A stretch of 13,973 bases of DNA from Bacteroidota bacterium (GCA_023392185.1 JAEVZP010000079.1:1-13973); one strand, 5' to 3'. Positions 1 through 9,244 are shown, numbered from the stretch's first letter. The notes: generated from the sequence alone by a model not told the origin. Made by a program: numbers and translations.

Positions 1-769
1 TTTCTTCCTGATGGCCCATTTGCCGGATATCGACGCCCCGCTGCGGCGGCACAGAGGCGTTGTCGCCGGAAACGGTGATCAGCGTGCCGCTGTTTTTTAC
101 CACCCGAATGCTGTCGGCACCGGTGCCGGGCTGAATCGCCAGCGCTGCCGTTACGCCTTCGCCACCAGCCCAGTTTTTGACTTCTTCCGTCCAGGCCGGA
201 TCGTTGTAATCCACGGCTTTTGCTGCGCCCAGTTCTTTCATATAATCCTGGTTGCGGGCCGAAGCCGAAGCCGCTACCCGAACGCCTTTTTGTGCTTCGA
301 GCTGAATCACCAGCGTACCAATCGCGCCCGAAGCGCCCGCGATAAACAAGCGGTCGCCTTCGCCCAGTCCCAGCTCGCGCACGCTTTCGAGCGCCGTTTT
401 TCCGGCAATGGGCAAGGCCGCACCCTGCGCAAACGTCAGGTTTTCCGGCAAGCGAATCAGGGTGGAAGCATTCGCTACAGCGAACTCGGCCCAGCTGCCG
501 CCCTTCGACTGTAAAATAGTGGTAAAAATCACCCGGTCGCCCTTTTTAAAACCCTCAACTGCGCTGCCCGTTTCGGCAATTATTCCCGCGCCTTCGGAGC
601 CAATAACATACGGAAAGGCGATGTTCATGGGTATGAAATACCGGTCATGGATACCAACGCCAAAGGCTTTTACTTCAATCAAAACTTCATCTGGCCCGAC
701 CTGCGGTTTTGGAACTTCGGCGAGGCGCACCTCTTGAGTAGAGGCGTCGGAGCGTACGTAGGCTTTCAT
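1..769 (-). CDS. NADPH-dependent quinone oxidoreductase, MDR superfamily (3' end outside window)
   Basis: The minus-strand frame starts at the ATG at 769-767 (MKAYVRSD) and stays open for 256 codons to the window edge. The family is usually about 310-335 residues, so roughly 60-75 C-terminal residues are missing. The GroES-like catalytic fold comes first, with the typical phrase VIGSEGAGII at residues 55-64 and GDRV at 77-80. The Rossmann fold follows, with the NADPH loop GASGAIG at 145-151. No cysteine ligands for catalytic or structural zinc are visible, which places it with the zinc-independent quinone oxidoreductase/enoyl reductase branch rather than true alcohol dehydrogenases. Such cytosolic enzymes reduce quinones or alpha,beta-unsaturated carbonyls with NADPH; the substrate cannot be read from sequence. 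There is no Shine-Dalgarno before the ATG. The gene lies downstream of the sprA terminator in the same orientation, so it probably has its own promoter. Confidence 0.9.
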   Translation of the reverse strand, partial: MKAYVRSDASTQEVRLAEVPKPQVGPDEVLIEVKAFGVGIHDRYFIPMNIAFPYVIGSEGAGIIAETGSAVEGFKKGDRVIFTTILQSKGGSWAEFAVANASTLIRLPENLTFAQGAALPIAGKTALESVRELGLGEGDRLFIAGASGAIGTLVIQLEAQKGVRVAASASARNQDYMKELGAAKAVDYNDPAWTEEVKNWAGGEGVTAALAIQPGTGADSIRVVKNSGTLITVSGDNASVPPQRGVDIRQMGHQEE

Positions 770-810
770 GTTTTTTTCGGTGTGTGGTTGTTTATTTAAG
801 TAAGGGATCC

Positions 811-930
811 CTAAAAATAGCCGGTATTTGCTTTTCTTTTTCTCTTTAACATCACTTTGTCGGTTTGGTGCAGAAAGTGCTTGCAGAAGATGCCGGAACC
901 CAGCAGGATTCCGGGCGAAGACATTTTCAT
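811..930 (-). CDS. Possible small protein, 39 aa, preceded by a strong ribosome binding site
   Basis: The minus-strand ATG at 930-928 opens a 39-codon frame (starting MKMSSPGILLGSG) that ends at the TAG at 813-811. Twelve bases upstream of the ATG is AAAGGAGGT (plus-strand positions 943-951), a near-perfect Shine-Dalgarno sequence. This is striking because no other start in the window has one, and the phylum generally does not rely on them. The peptide has a short hydrophobic first half and a basic tail (KRKRK). The same frame continues upstream of this ATG toward the terminator, so its openness alone is weak evidence. I recognise no family. The spacing is somewhat long, and chance remains the most likely explanation. 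Confidence 0.2.
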   Translation of the reverse strand: MKMSSPGILLGSGIFCKHFLHQTDKVMLKRKRKANTGYF

Positions 931-977
931 AAGAAAGCGACTACCTCCTTTCAAAGCAGTCGGAAAGGCGGTGTTTT

Positions 978-996
978 TTCCGGAAAATTTCCGGAA
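978..996. repeat. Tandem pair of TTCCGGAA palindromes
   Basis: Two copies of the 8-base palindrome TTCCGGAA lie 11 bases apart (978-985 and 989-996), both within T/A-rich flanks, in the sprA-oxidoreductase gap. The same word recurs ten more times in the window, including just upstream of ruvA and purN. Because a one-turn spacing of 11 bases puts both copies on the same DNA face, a dimeric DNA-binding protein site is possible, but this is inference. Confidence 0.5.
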
Positions 997-1013
997 TTTG
1001 GGAAAGGTTTTCT

Positions 1014-1045
1014 TTAAAAAAGAGACGCCCGCAATAGGCGTCTCT
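1014..1045 (-). terminator. Intrinsic terminator of sprA
   Basis: On the minus strand a perfect 9-bp stem AGAGACGCC/GGCGTCTCT (1037-1045 paired with 1021-1029) with a 7-nt loop is followed directly by a run of Ts (1020-1016). It lies 70 bases past the sprA stop codon and is oriented to end the ruvA-sprA transcript. The plus-strand flank lacks a comparable T run. The AGAGACG...CGTCTCT palindrome also resembles an interspersed repeat that I recall from Bacteroidota intergenic regions, so it may be a repeat used as a terminator. Confidence 0.8.
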
Positions 1046-1115
1046 ACAGTTGTCTTTCTTTGGGAAAGGGATCGGTTCTTTTCAGTTTCCCGGCTGTAGT
1101 TTGTTTTTTCCAATC

Positions 1116-4100
1116 TTACCTCACGAAAATAAACCGCAGCGTAACCCCCGCCCGCGTTGTCGTAATGGGATAAGAAGAAGACACATACGGAATGCTTTGC
1201 CGACGATCGTAGAAGAAGCGCAGGGTCAGCTGGTCGGAAAGAATGTAGTCAATGCTGGGCGAGATACTGATTACCTTTTGCCCGCCGGTAAACTGCCGCA
1301 CGTTTTGCGCCATGTAGGTATTGCTCGCCACATCGTCGCGGTAGCCCACATCCACTTTAATATTCAGGTCATTTTTCAGACGGGTCACACCCAAAATGGG
1401 GAAAGGCAGCTTGACGCCCCGCGCCCGGTAGCCGAGGCCAAAAACATACTCGGTTCCCGAACGCTCGGCCACCTGATAGTCGATGAGGCTGAGGCTCACC
1501 GTCCGGCTTTTCCGGAATTCCACCCGCGCGGTCAGGTTATTTTTAAAGGCCACATCAATTCCCAACATCGGTCCGAGTTGCTCGGAAACGGTGATGTTCG
1601 GCACCTGGAAGAACGGAATGAAGTTGTTGCTGTTGGAATCGATAAACGATGGGAAGCCGAGGTTGTAGATATCCTCATAGAGCAAGGACGAAACAAACGA
1701 GTTCATCGAAAGGGTGCTCGTATAACCGTGGGTCAGCGAGGCGGTGTTGAGGAAAGAACCGATTGCCGGAATTTTGGTCAGGCCATTGTAGGTAATGCGC
1801 CAGTTGGGCAAGGGCAGATAATTGCCAAATGGATTTTGATCCACCCGTGTGGCACGGCCGTCCACAAGCGGCACGCTGCCGGGATCTTTTCCGGAATAGG
1901 CCGCAATAAATGCCGGTACGAGCACATCCTGCGAGTAGCGGGTATAGCCTTTTGCATAAGCCGGGTCGTTCGGATCGGTCAGGCCATTCACATACGGGTT
2001 CAGTCCGCCCAGCCGGTCTGAAACCGGGATGCGGTTGGCCAGGAAACGTTCGTAGGAAGGCGAAAGATCGCGACCTACCGGATCGAAAAGTGTGTTCAGG
2101 AAAATGGATGAAACGGTAAAAGAACCGGTCGTATAGGGGTTGTTGTGCGTGAAGTCGCCGATGCGGCCATTGAGGACGTTGGTATCTTTAAAAATCTCGC
2201 TGTATTGCTTGCTGAAAGTGCTCGTCAATGACAGGTCGATCCGGAAATCCGGGAACGGCTCCAGCTGACCGGTCATGTTGATATTGCGGGCAAACTGCTG
2301 CAAAAGCTGACCGTTGAACAGCGAATCGCGGCTCATCAGTCCCATGCGGGCTTTCTGGTCGAGCCACTCATATCCCGGCTGATAGCCGAACGCAAAGTCA
2401 AAACCAGGTTGCAGCGTCCGGGTATTGACACCCAGAATCCGGGTGCTATCGAGGAAGCCCGGCAGCACCGTGCCGCCGTTTTCGGTGTAGGAAATGGTGG
2501 TGCGCTTCAAGGCCGTTGCCAGCCGGCCCGCAAAGCGGACGGCATCCGGGATTTCCGGATTGGCAGCGCGGCGCGCCTTGCGGGCGGCTTTCCGGGCAGC
2601 ACGCGCCCGTTTCTTCTCGGCTTTGGCCTTGGCTTTTTCCTGCGTCCGGGCCACTTTCCGCAACGAGTCTACCTGCTTGTCGGCCAGTCCGGAAATCACC
2701 ACCGGTGCGTTGTCGATCATCAGCACCGTGTCGGAAGCGCCTTTTTTGCGGGAAACCGGTGTGGGGGCCATGCCACCGCCCGGCGTCGTTGCATCGGGCT
2801 GCTTGACTTCCGGCGCCTGCCCCAGATCGTTTTTATCGCCGGGATTGCGGAGGTCTTTCAGCCCTTTGCCGTCTTTTGGATTCAGATTACGCGGCTTGGG
2901 CGTGTTGATAGCGCGCAGCCAGCGCTGCTTGTTATACAGATTGGCAAAGTTGAACTCGCCATTGACGGTCTTGGTTTGGGTGTTGGCAATGGTATTGCCC
3001 AGGTCGTAGGCCAACCGCGACGCCGCCGTCCAGGAATACGTCGTCCCATACGAGAGGCGCAAAGTCATCCAGTCGGTAACAGGCAGCTTGGCCAGCGGCA
3101 CGCTGTAGGAAGCGTTCAGCGTCTGGGTAAAAAACGTATTCCGACCCAAATCAGCGATGCGGTCCCAGAGGGTATCACGTTTTTCTTTGGTGTCGATACG
3201 ACCATAAGGCTCATCGATGCGGCTGTTGTTGGTGGCGCTGTAATCCAGGGCCAGCGAGCGGGTGAGCTCCCAGCGGGTGTTGTAGGTGCGCAGCCAGGTA
3301 AAATTCTTGTAGTAAGTAGCCGGAACCCGGTAATTGCCGTCGCCGCCCACGGTGCGCACCAGCGTTTCGTCGAACGTGCGGTTGAGTTCGGTGCGGAAGC
3401 TAAAGCTGGAAGGCAGGGGATTGAAGTTAAAATCCTTCACCAGTTGCCACCATTTGGAGCGGCTCTTAATAAGATTCTTGAACGGCTCGACGGGCTTGGA
3501 GGTCACCGAATAGGTATAGCCCAGTCCCAGCTTTTGGTTGATCAGTTCGTCTTTTTCAATCAGCGGATTGCTCCGGATCTGTTTGTTGTATGAATAAGAG
3601 GCGTCGAAGTTGCGGGCGCTCCAGGGCTTTGCTTTCTTGGCTGCCTTGGCCGGATTGCCGGTAATACGGGCGTTGGAGATGTTGAAAGAGGTAATGGAGG
3701 TATAGTCCTGCGCGGCACGGCGAATGGAATCGCGCTGTTCAGCCGAGCGGGCGGCGGCCACTTTGTCTTTCAGCTTCACGTCCAGATCATAGGGATCATA
3801 CTTCGGCGTGCTGACGTTTTCGGAGTAGCCGGCAAAAACCGGAAGTTGCACGCCCCAGCTTTGCGGCACCAGCTTGCCGAGGTTCAGGTTGGTACTGCCG
3901 TCGTACTGATAGAAATTGTCGCGGCGGCGCTGGTTAATTTTCTGGTCAATATTGCCGTAACCTTCCGTATGCATGGATCCGGCGAGGCGCACACTGCCCA
4001 GATCGGCCAGCTGAATGGCTACTTTTCCGGTTGCGGCATAACCCGGGTTTTCATTCATCCCCGTGGCGCGCAGTTCGTTGAACCACACTTCGGCGCACTT

Positions 4101-7100
4101 GGGCAGGCCATCGTCACCCGGCGTAGCGCCGTCGGCTTTCGGGTTCAGAATGCCCAGCATAACGGTTTTGGCATCGCCCACGTTGGGGTTGCCCACCACT
4201 ACAATGCGGTGACCGGCGGCATCCATTTCACTGTAAGGCACATAAGCCGGAAGTCCTTTGTTATTGCGCGACGTTTTGACCCGCACCAGTTCGTCGAGGG
4301 CCATGTCGAGGCGGTTTTCCAGCGGCCAGATGTCGTCGGCCGAGCGGGCGCCGTCGGCGGTAATCTTCAGCGGAATCTGATATTCATAATAGTTATTCAC
4401 AAAGTCGGAACCAATGCGGATAAAAGCCCGCACGTCGCCGTCGCGCAGGGGCTGCTGCCCGGTGCGGCTTTCGGCATGTATAAACATCCGCAGCCGCTCA
4501 AATTGCCGCATATCTACCCCTACTTCTTTATATACCGCCCGGGCATCGCCGTCTTTCAGGTTGCACACCTGCAACGAAAGGGCCTGCTCGTTGAGTGCTG
4601 CCGTTTGGCCGTTGGAGACGGCCGCCTGCTGCCGGTTCACGCCCGGCGGGATAACATAGGGAATGGGCAGACGCGCGCTGTTTTCTTCCAGGCTCACCGA
4701 AGTGAGGTTGAATTCTACGGTTTGCAGATCCACATCCGGGATGTTTTCTCCGGGCGACATCAGGGAGAAATTATAACGGCGCCATTGGTTACGGCCCAGC
4801 TCCAGACGCGCAAAGCGCAGAATCACGCTGTCTTCAAAACCATGCAGATACATCCGCATAAACCGGATCGACCGGAAATCGGAAATGCCGCCCACTTTGT
4901 GCTGATATTCCCGGATCGGCACTTTGAACTGATACCAGGTTTCCGGCTCAGTACTGCCGTTGGGCAGCTTCACGTTTACCGTCTGCTTGTTGACGATAAA
5001 GTTTTGCCCTACCTGCATCCGGGGATCGGTAGATGGGTGCATGTCAACGCGGTACTGGAAATAATCTTCGGCTTCGTTGAGGGTGTTATCGCGGTTGATG
5101 TCTTCGCTTTCCGGAATGGTGGTGGCCGCAAAGGAATACGCCGAAGAAGCGTTGGTAATCGGCGAGTTCCCCTGCGCGTTGTTGAAACGCTTGTAGCGGG
5201 TCAGTACGCTGATATCGGAGTTGTCATAAGCAGCATCACGGTAATAGCGGTAGTTGTCGGAAGCCGGGTCGTTGTTGAGGGAATTCACCACGGCCTGATT
5301 GTTCACGCGGGCAGCCAGGCGCTGCAGGAAATCCGCATAAAAGGTTTTCTCCTCCGTATCGTCGAGGCCGTCGTAGCCCACGTCCTGCGTCTCGCGCGCC
5401 GCCGGATCATTGTCGAAGGCACGGGTGATCTGCTGCTGAAAGCGCGGCACATAGCCCCAGCGGGTGCGGTCGAGCGAGGTTGTGGCTTTGGGATAGGGAA
5501 TGCCGTTTTCAAAAAACTTCCGGCCATCCTTCAACACGTCTTCGCTTACGTTACCAAGGTTGATATAGAGCGAGCCACCGGTCCCGGTCGGGTTGTTGAT
5601 ATACGGATCCATCACCCAGAACTCCATAAACTCCACGTTGGAAGCCTCAAAGTCGGAGTATTCAATAGCACGCTGAATACCGCCCCAGCGGGTGCGCGGC
5701 GCGTTGAGGGCTCCGTCGGGGGCTACATCCAGGTCGAAGTTGTAGGGGCCGCGGTCTTTGGGATAGAAGCCGAGGTCCAGCGTCGGCAGCGCGTTTTGCA
5801 ACGTCAGGTTGCTGGCTTGTGGAAACACCTCCTGCCGCTGCACCAGCCGCACATAGTGCTGATTGGGATCTTTCTTGATAAAATCCGGAACGCCGTTGGT
5901 GCCGTCCACCAGGCTGGGCTCCAGGGTGTACCAGGCCAGCCGGGCGCGCTGATAGCCATAACTCAGGGAGTCAAACAGTTTGGCTTCCGGAAAAAGCTCT
6001 ACATCATTGACGTCGCGGGCGTCCACCGGCGTGGAGGCGAGGCTCCATACGGTGGGCGGCGAGCGCAGGTCATAAGCCGAGCGGGCCCCTTCAAAATCGT
6101 CGATATAGACTGCACCTTTTCCGCCGTCGAGCGCATCAATCTGCTCCGGGTGACCGGGCAGCAAGGCCGCTACTTCGGCAGTAGCGTTGATAAATGATGC
6201 TGCGGTGGTGCTGTAGATCGGCAGTTTATCCAGCAGGCGGGTGATGCCCTGCGATTCGCTGGCATACGTAGCATCGAGGCCAAGGACCGTGTTTTTAATC
6301 GGATCTTCGCCAAAATTTACTTTTTGGGTAAAAGGCCGCTCGGTGAGGCGCATGGCCGTACCGCCCAGGGTCAGCTTCGGACTTGCATAGTAATCGAGGC
6401 GCGTACCCATGAAGTTTTGCTGCTGAAAGCCAAAGGTGGCGTTGTCTTCATAGGTAATATTCACCGGCATTCCGGAATTAAGGATACCGGTATTGAGGAT
6501 TTTAATCCGGCCAATACCGTATTCGATCTGGTAATCCTGGTTTTCGATGAGGCGCTGTCCGCCCGCCGTCACCGTTACCGAACCTTGCGGAATGTTGAAG
6601 GCATTGAGGAAAATCTCTGAAGAAGACGAACTTTTATAAGAGCCGCGCAGGATATAGCGGTTGTTTTGCTGAAACTGCCGCGCAATCGTTTTGGTAGAAT
6701 CGTAGAGGATGTTATAGAGATACTTCCGCTCCAGCTGGGGCGCACCGGCAAAGGCCGGAGCCAGGTCACGCCCGAAAGGTTCCAGCACCGGGAAGATAAT
6801 TTTGCCCTGCTGCGGGTTGATCGTAATACCTTCTACATAGTCGAAAATACCATCGGGCTGCGGGTCATTCTGATAGTTGAGGCGATCGAGGTTGAGCAAT
6901 TGCAGGAGCAGCTTGCCTTCGTTCGGACCTTCGGGCAGGTAGCGCAGTTCGCCGCCACCGGGGTTTTGATACAGCACATTGAGCCGGAAGTCTTCCTTCT
7001 GAAGACCGAAGCCGCCGAGGGCATACACGTTCTTCATCATCAGTTTCCAGATGGGCAGGTGCACGCGCGGCGCGGTGCCTTTCAGCAATTTCAGAAACAG

Positions 7101-8588
7101 CAGCTTCTGATTGGTGCTGTCGGGCGGCAGGTCTTCCGAAAACTCCCCTACCTGATAGGTCTTACCATTATAGGTATAACGATACGCCGCTGCCACAATA
7201 TCATCCGGGTTGGGCGTGGAAGTCAGGGAGATATAACCCAGCTGCGGGTTAAAAGAGTATTCGCTGGGTTGCAGTTTCCGGGCGGTTACGCGCTGAAAGT
7301 CTTCCCCTTCGCGCAGGCCCAGCGCACCGGTCACGATGTTGGTGGCGCTGCCCTGCGACCGGGCTGCCGGCTGCGATTGCAGTTCCGAATACAGCCGGTT
7401 GGTGGTGTTGGTGGGCAGGTTGCGCACGGTGGCGGCAGCTGCCGGGTCCTGCAAATCCTGCCGGTAGGGCGCTGCTTCCCCAAGGTCCATAAAGGCCATC
7501 AGGTCGCGCACATCGTTTACAGCACCGGTGCGGTTGGTCACCCAAACTTCAATCTTATTAATCGTTACCTGCGAGCGAATCACCGGGAACTCGCGCAGGG
7601 CATTGTTGTAGTTGTCGTGGAAATACTGGCCGAGCAGGAAGTTTTTGTTTTCTTCGTAATCGTCGGCTTTAATGGCAAATTGCTGGGTTTGTGCGCCGCC
7701 CTGCACCGTCAGCGAGGCCCGCTTGGATTTCTGCTGACTTACGGCGGCCGTTACCCATAGTTTGCCAAATTGCAACTGCGTTTTAAGACCAAAAAGGCTC
7801 TGCACCCCCTGCACCAGCGAGGATTGCAGCGGGAAAGAAATATTTCCGGCCTCGAGTTTTTTCAAAATTTCGTCTTCCTTTCCGGTATAGTCGATCTTTT
7901 GCAGGTTCTGATAATCGAACTGCGCCTTGGTGTTGTTCGAGAGGTTCAGCTTCAGCTTGTCGCCGATGGTGGCCAGCAGACTGATGTTCATCTGCAGGTC
8001 AAAATCGAAAACGCCGTATTTCTGCGCGCGCTGCACGAGCGTCGGGTTCTGGATGTTCTGCCAGTTGCCGCCGATTGTCACGTCCACATTGCCCTGCGGG
8101 CGCACCTGAATGCCGGTGCCGCCAAAGATGCGGTCGAAGATGCCTTCGCGGTACATCTGCGGCAGTTTCGGCTTGGTGTTGAACAGCGACAGGGCGTCGA
8201 GGCGGCGCTTCCAGTACGCTTGTTCATCGCGCTGGGCCTGCTCCCGTACGTATTCGTCGAAAGTGAGGTAGGTAGGGTTGCGGATAAACTGATCGCCTAC
8301 TTTTTCGGAAAGATAATAGCGGCGGGTTTCCGGGTCGTATTCCACCTCGCGGCGGATATTCGGCGGGTCTTCGAGGTCGAAACCGCCGTTGCGCCGGTCG
8401 ATCAGCGGCTCGCCGGTATTGTCCTGAATGGGAAAGCGCAGGGTTTCGGGCGTATCGTTATCGGTGTAGTCATACTCCGGCAGGGGCGCACGCGGCCCGC
8501 CGGGCACGCGCGCGCCGGCATGGGCCAGAAAGCCCACGGTGACAATCACCAATAAAAATCGTAAACCGAAAGAGTGCTGTCCCTTCAA
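1116..8588 (-). CDS. sprA: SprA (Sov), outer-membrane translocon of the type IX secretion system
   Basis: SprA forms the giant single-chain beta-barrel through which type IX substrates cross the outer membrane. The length (2490 aa) fits the family, whose members are about 2400-2500 aa. The first 25 residues are a Sec signal peptide (LRFLLVIVTVGFLAHAGA). A SprA-type N-terminal region follows, including VQSLFGLKTQLQFGKLWVT near residue 265 and DYEENKNFLLGQYF near 315. The conserved DDFEGARSAYDLRSPP lies near 830. The C-terminal half is rich in alternating beta-strand segments (aromatic/Asn/Thr) and ends in a strand closing with Phe-Val-Arg, as in outer-membrane barrels. A Lys/Ala/Arg-rich segment lies at about 1975-2007. 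The start is TTG at 8588-8586: an in-frame TAA sits directly before it and no ATG lies between it and the signal peptide. It follows ruvA by 61 bases, the usual order in the phylum, and ends before a terminator. It is intact, with no frameshift seen. Confidence 0.96.
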   Translation of the reverse strand: MKGQHSFGLRFLLVIVTVGFLAHAGARVPGGPRAPLPEYDYTDNDTPETLRFPIQDNTGEPLIDRRNGGFDLEDPPNIRREVEYDPETRRYYLSEKVGDQFIRNPTYLTFDEYVREQAQRDEQAYWKRRLDALSLFNTKPKLPQMYREGIFDRIFGGTGIQVRPQGNVDVTIGGNWQNIQNPTLVQRAQKYGVFDFDLQMNISLLATIGDKLKLNLSNNTKAQFDYQNLQKIDYTGKEDEILKKLEAGNISFPLQSSLVQGVQSLFGLKTQLQFGKLWVTAAVSQQKSKRASLTVQGGAQTQQFAIKADDYEENKNFLLGQYFHDNYNNALREFPVIRSQVTINKIEVWVTNRTGAVNDVRDLMAFMDLGEAAPYRQDLQDPAAAATVRNLPTNTTNRLYSELQSQPAARSQGSATNIVTGALGLREGEDFQRVTARKLQPSEYSFNPQLGYISLTSTPNPDDIVAAAYRYTYNGKTYQVGEFSEDLPPDSTNQKLLFLKLLKGTAPRVHLPIWKLMMKNVYALGGFGLQKEDFRLNVLYQNPGGGELRYLPEGPNEGKLLLQLLNLDRLNYQNDPQPDGIFDYVEGITINPQQGKIIFPVLEPFGRDLAPAFAGAPQLERKYLYNILYDSTKTIARQFQQNNRYILRGSYKSSSSSEIFLNAFNIPQGSVTVTAGGQRLIENQDYQIEYGIGRIKILNTGILNSGMPVNITYEDNATFGFQQQNFMGTRLDYYASPKLTLGGTAMRLTERPFTQKVNFGEDPIKNTVLGLDATYASESQGITRLLDKLPIYSTTAASFINATAEVAALLPGHPEQIDALDGGKGAVYIDDFEGARSAYDLRSPPTVWSLASTPVDARDVNDVELFPEAKLFDSLSYGYQRARLAWYTLEPSLVDGTNGVPDFIKKDPNQHYVRLVQRQEVFPQASNLTLQNALPTLDLGFYPKDRGPYNFDLDVAPDGALNAPRTRWGGIQRAIEYSDFEASNVEFMEFWVMDPYINNPTGTGGSLYINLGNVSEDVLKDGRKFFENGIPYPKATTSLDRTRWGYVPRFQQQITRAFDNDPAARETQDVGYDGLDDTEEKTFYADFLQRLAARVNNQAVVNSLNNDPASDNYRYYRDAAYDNSDISVLTRYKRFNNAQGNSPITNASSAYSFAATTIPESEDINRDNTLNEAEDYFQYRVDMHPSTDPRMQVGQNFIVNKQTVNVKLPNGSTEPETWYQFKVPIREYQHKVGGISDFRSIRFMRMYLHGFEDSVILRFARLELGRNQWRRYNFSLMSPGENIPDVDLQTVEFNLTSVSLEENSARLPIPYVIPPGVNRQQAAVSNGQTAALNEQALSLQVCNLKDGDARAVYKEVGVDMRQFERLRMFIHAESRTGQQPLRDGDVRAFIRIGSDFVNNYYEYQIPLKITADGARSADDIWPLENRLDMALDELVRVKTSRNNKGLPAYVPYSEMDAAGHRIVVVGNPNVGDAKTVMLGILNPKADGATPGDDGLPKCAEVWFNELRATGMNENPGYAATGKVAIQLADLGSVRLAGSMHTEGYGNIDQKINQRRRDNFYQYDGSTNLNLGKLVPQSWGVQLPVFAGYSENVSTPKYDPYDLDVKLKDKVAAARSAEQRDSIRRAAQDYTSITSFNISNARITGNPAKAAKKAKPWSARNFDASYSYNKQIRSNPLIEKDELINQKLGLGYTYSVTSKPVEPFKNLIKSRSKWWQLVKDFNFNPLPSSFSFRTELNRTFDETLVRTVGGDGNYRVPATYYKNFTWLRTYNTRWELTRSLALDYSATNNSRIDEPYGRIDTKEKRDTLWDRIADLGRNTFFTQTLNASYSVPLAKLPVTDWMTLRLSYGTTYSWTAASRLAYDLGNTIANTQTKTVNGEFNFANLYNKQRWLRAINTPKPRNLNPKDGKGLKDLRNPGDKNDLGQAPEVKQPDATTPGGGMAPTPVSRKKGASDTVLMIDNAPVVISGLADKQVDSLRKVARTQEKAKAKAEKKRARAARKAARKARRAANPEIPDAVRFAGRLATALKRTTISYTENGGTVLPGFLDSTRILGVNTRTLQPGFDFAFGYQPGYEWLDQKARMGLMSRDSLFNGQLLQQFARNINMTGQLEPFPDFRIDLSLTSTFSKQYSEIFKDTNVLNGRIGDFTHNNPYTTGSFTVSSIFLNTLFDPVGRDLSPSYERFLANRIPVSDRLGGLNPYVNGLTDPNDPAYAKGYTRYSQDVLVPAFIAAYSGKDPGSVPLVDGRATRVDQNPFGNYLPLPNWRITYNGLTKIPAIGSFLNTASLTHGYTSTLSMNSFVSSLLYEDIYNLGFPSFIDSNSNNFIPFFQVPNITVSEQLGPMLGIDVAFKNNLTARVEFRKSRTVSLSLIDYQVAERSGTEYVFGLGYRARGVKLPFPILGVTRLKNDLNIKVDVGYRDDVASNTYMAQNVRQFTGGQKVISISPSIDYILSDQLTLRFFYDRRQSIPYVSSSYPITTTRAGVTLRFIFVR

Positions 8589-8649
8589 TTATCCTGTGCG
8601 TTTCGGGTTCTTATACTTTTTTCCTTTTGCGCCTGCAAAGAAACTTCAT

Positions 8650-9234
8650 TTAAATTCTTTTTAAAGCTTCTTTCAGCAGGGCTTCCACGGTCATATCGGC
8701 GGCACCGTCCACTTTTTTAATCGCGGCTTCGGCAGCGCTGCGGGCAATGCCCAGATTTACCAGGGCTAATAACGCATCATCGGCCGTGGTATTGTGCCAG
8801 CTGCCCTGCGAAGCGCCTAAAGGATTTTCGGTGGAAGGCAGAATCTTTCCTTTCAGCTCCAGCACCATGCGCTGCGCCGTTTTGGGTCCGATGCCTTTGA
8901 TTTTCCCCAGGGCAATATGGTCGCCATTGGAAATAATGCGTCCGAGGTCTTCGCTGGTGAGGGCAGAGAGAATGAGCCGGGCCGTGGCGGTGCCCACGCC
9001 GGAAACGCCGATCAGATGGCGGAAGGTGGTGCGTTCGGCTTCGTCGGCAAAGCCATAGAGTGTCCAGGCGTCCTCGGCAATTTTAAGATGCGTGTAAAGC
9101 CGGGCCGCTTCCAAGTGTTGGATTTTTTCGTGGGTATGAAGGGAAATGTGCAGTTCATAACCAATGCCACCGGTGGTCAGGGTGACGAGGGCAGGCGATT
9201 TATAGGTAAGGTTTCCCTCGAGGTAAGCAAACAT
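8650..9234 (-). CDS. ruvA: Holliday junction branch migration complex subunit RuvA
   Basis: RuvA binds four-way DNA junctions as a tetramer and loads the RuvB ATPase for branch migration during recombinational repair. The 194-aa length is normal. Domain I, an OB fold, covers residues 1-62 (MFAYLEGNLTYKSP at the N-terminus and ending in the typical LYGF at 59-62). Domain II carries two helix-hairpin-helix motifs: LIGVSGVGTATARLIL at 74-89 and IKGIGPKTAQRMVLELKGK at 112-130. A linker of about 20 residues leads to domain III (about 150-194), the small RuvB-contacting helical bundle (DDALLALVNLG). The start is the ATG at 9234-9232. There is no Shine-Dalgarno, but a -7-like element lies 10 bases upstream. 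It precedes sprA in the same direction with a 61-base gap, so the two are probably co-transcribed. Confidence 0.97.
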   Translation of the reverse strand: MFAYLEGNLTYKSPALVTLTTGGIGYELHISLHTHEKIQHLEAARLYTHLKIAEDAWTLYGFADEAERTTFRHLIGVSGVGTATARLILSALTSEDLGRIISNGDHIALGKIKGIGPKTAQRMVLELKGKILPSTENPLGASQGSWHNTTADDALLALVNLGIARSAAEAAIKKVDGAADMTVEALLKEALKRI

Positions 9235-9244
9235 TCTGAAGGCG

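Larger units (their letters stand above)
770..1115. other. Intergenic region between the oxidoreductase and sprA
   Basis: This stretch has no clear long gene. Read on the minus strand it holds, in order, the sprA 3' untranslated part, the intrinsic terminator at 1014-1045, a tandem pair of TTCCGGAA palindromes (978-985 and 989-996), a possible 39-codon small ORF with a strong ribosome binding site (811-930), and the leader of the oxidoreductase gene. The longer frames across it on both strands are unconvincing because they run through the terminator hairpin. Confidence 0.6.

Noticed and set aside
2409..3593. 394-codon plus-strand open frame antisense to sprA
   Set aside because: It is another shadow of sprA; it shows no domain, and sprA reads through the same bases with clear family sequence.
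3846..6197. 783-codon plus-strand open frame antisense to sprA
   Set aside because: It lies entirely within sprA on the opposite strand. The translation is His/Val/Ile-rich without family features, as expected from the codon bias of the real gene.
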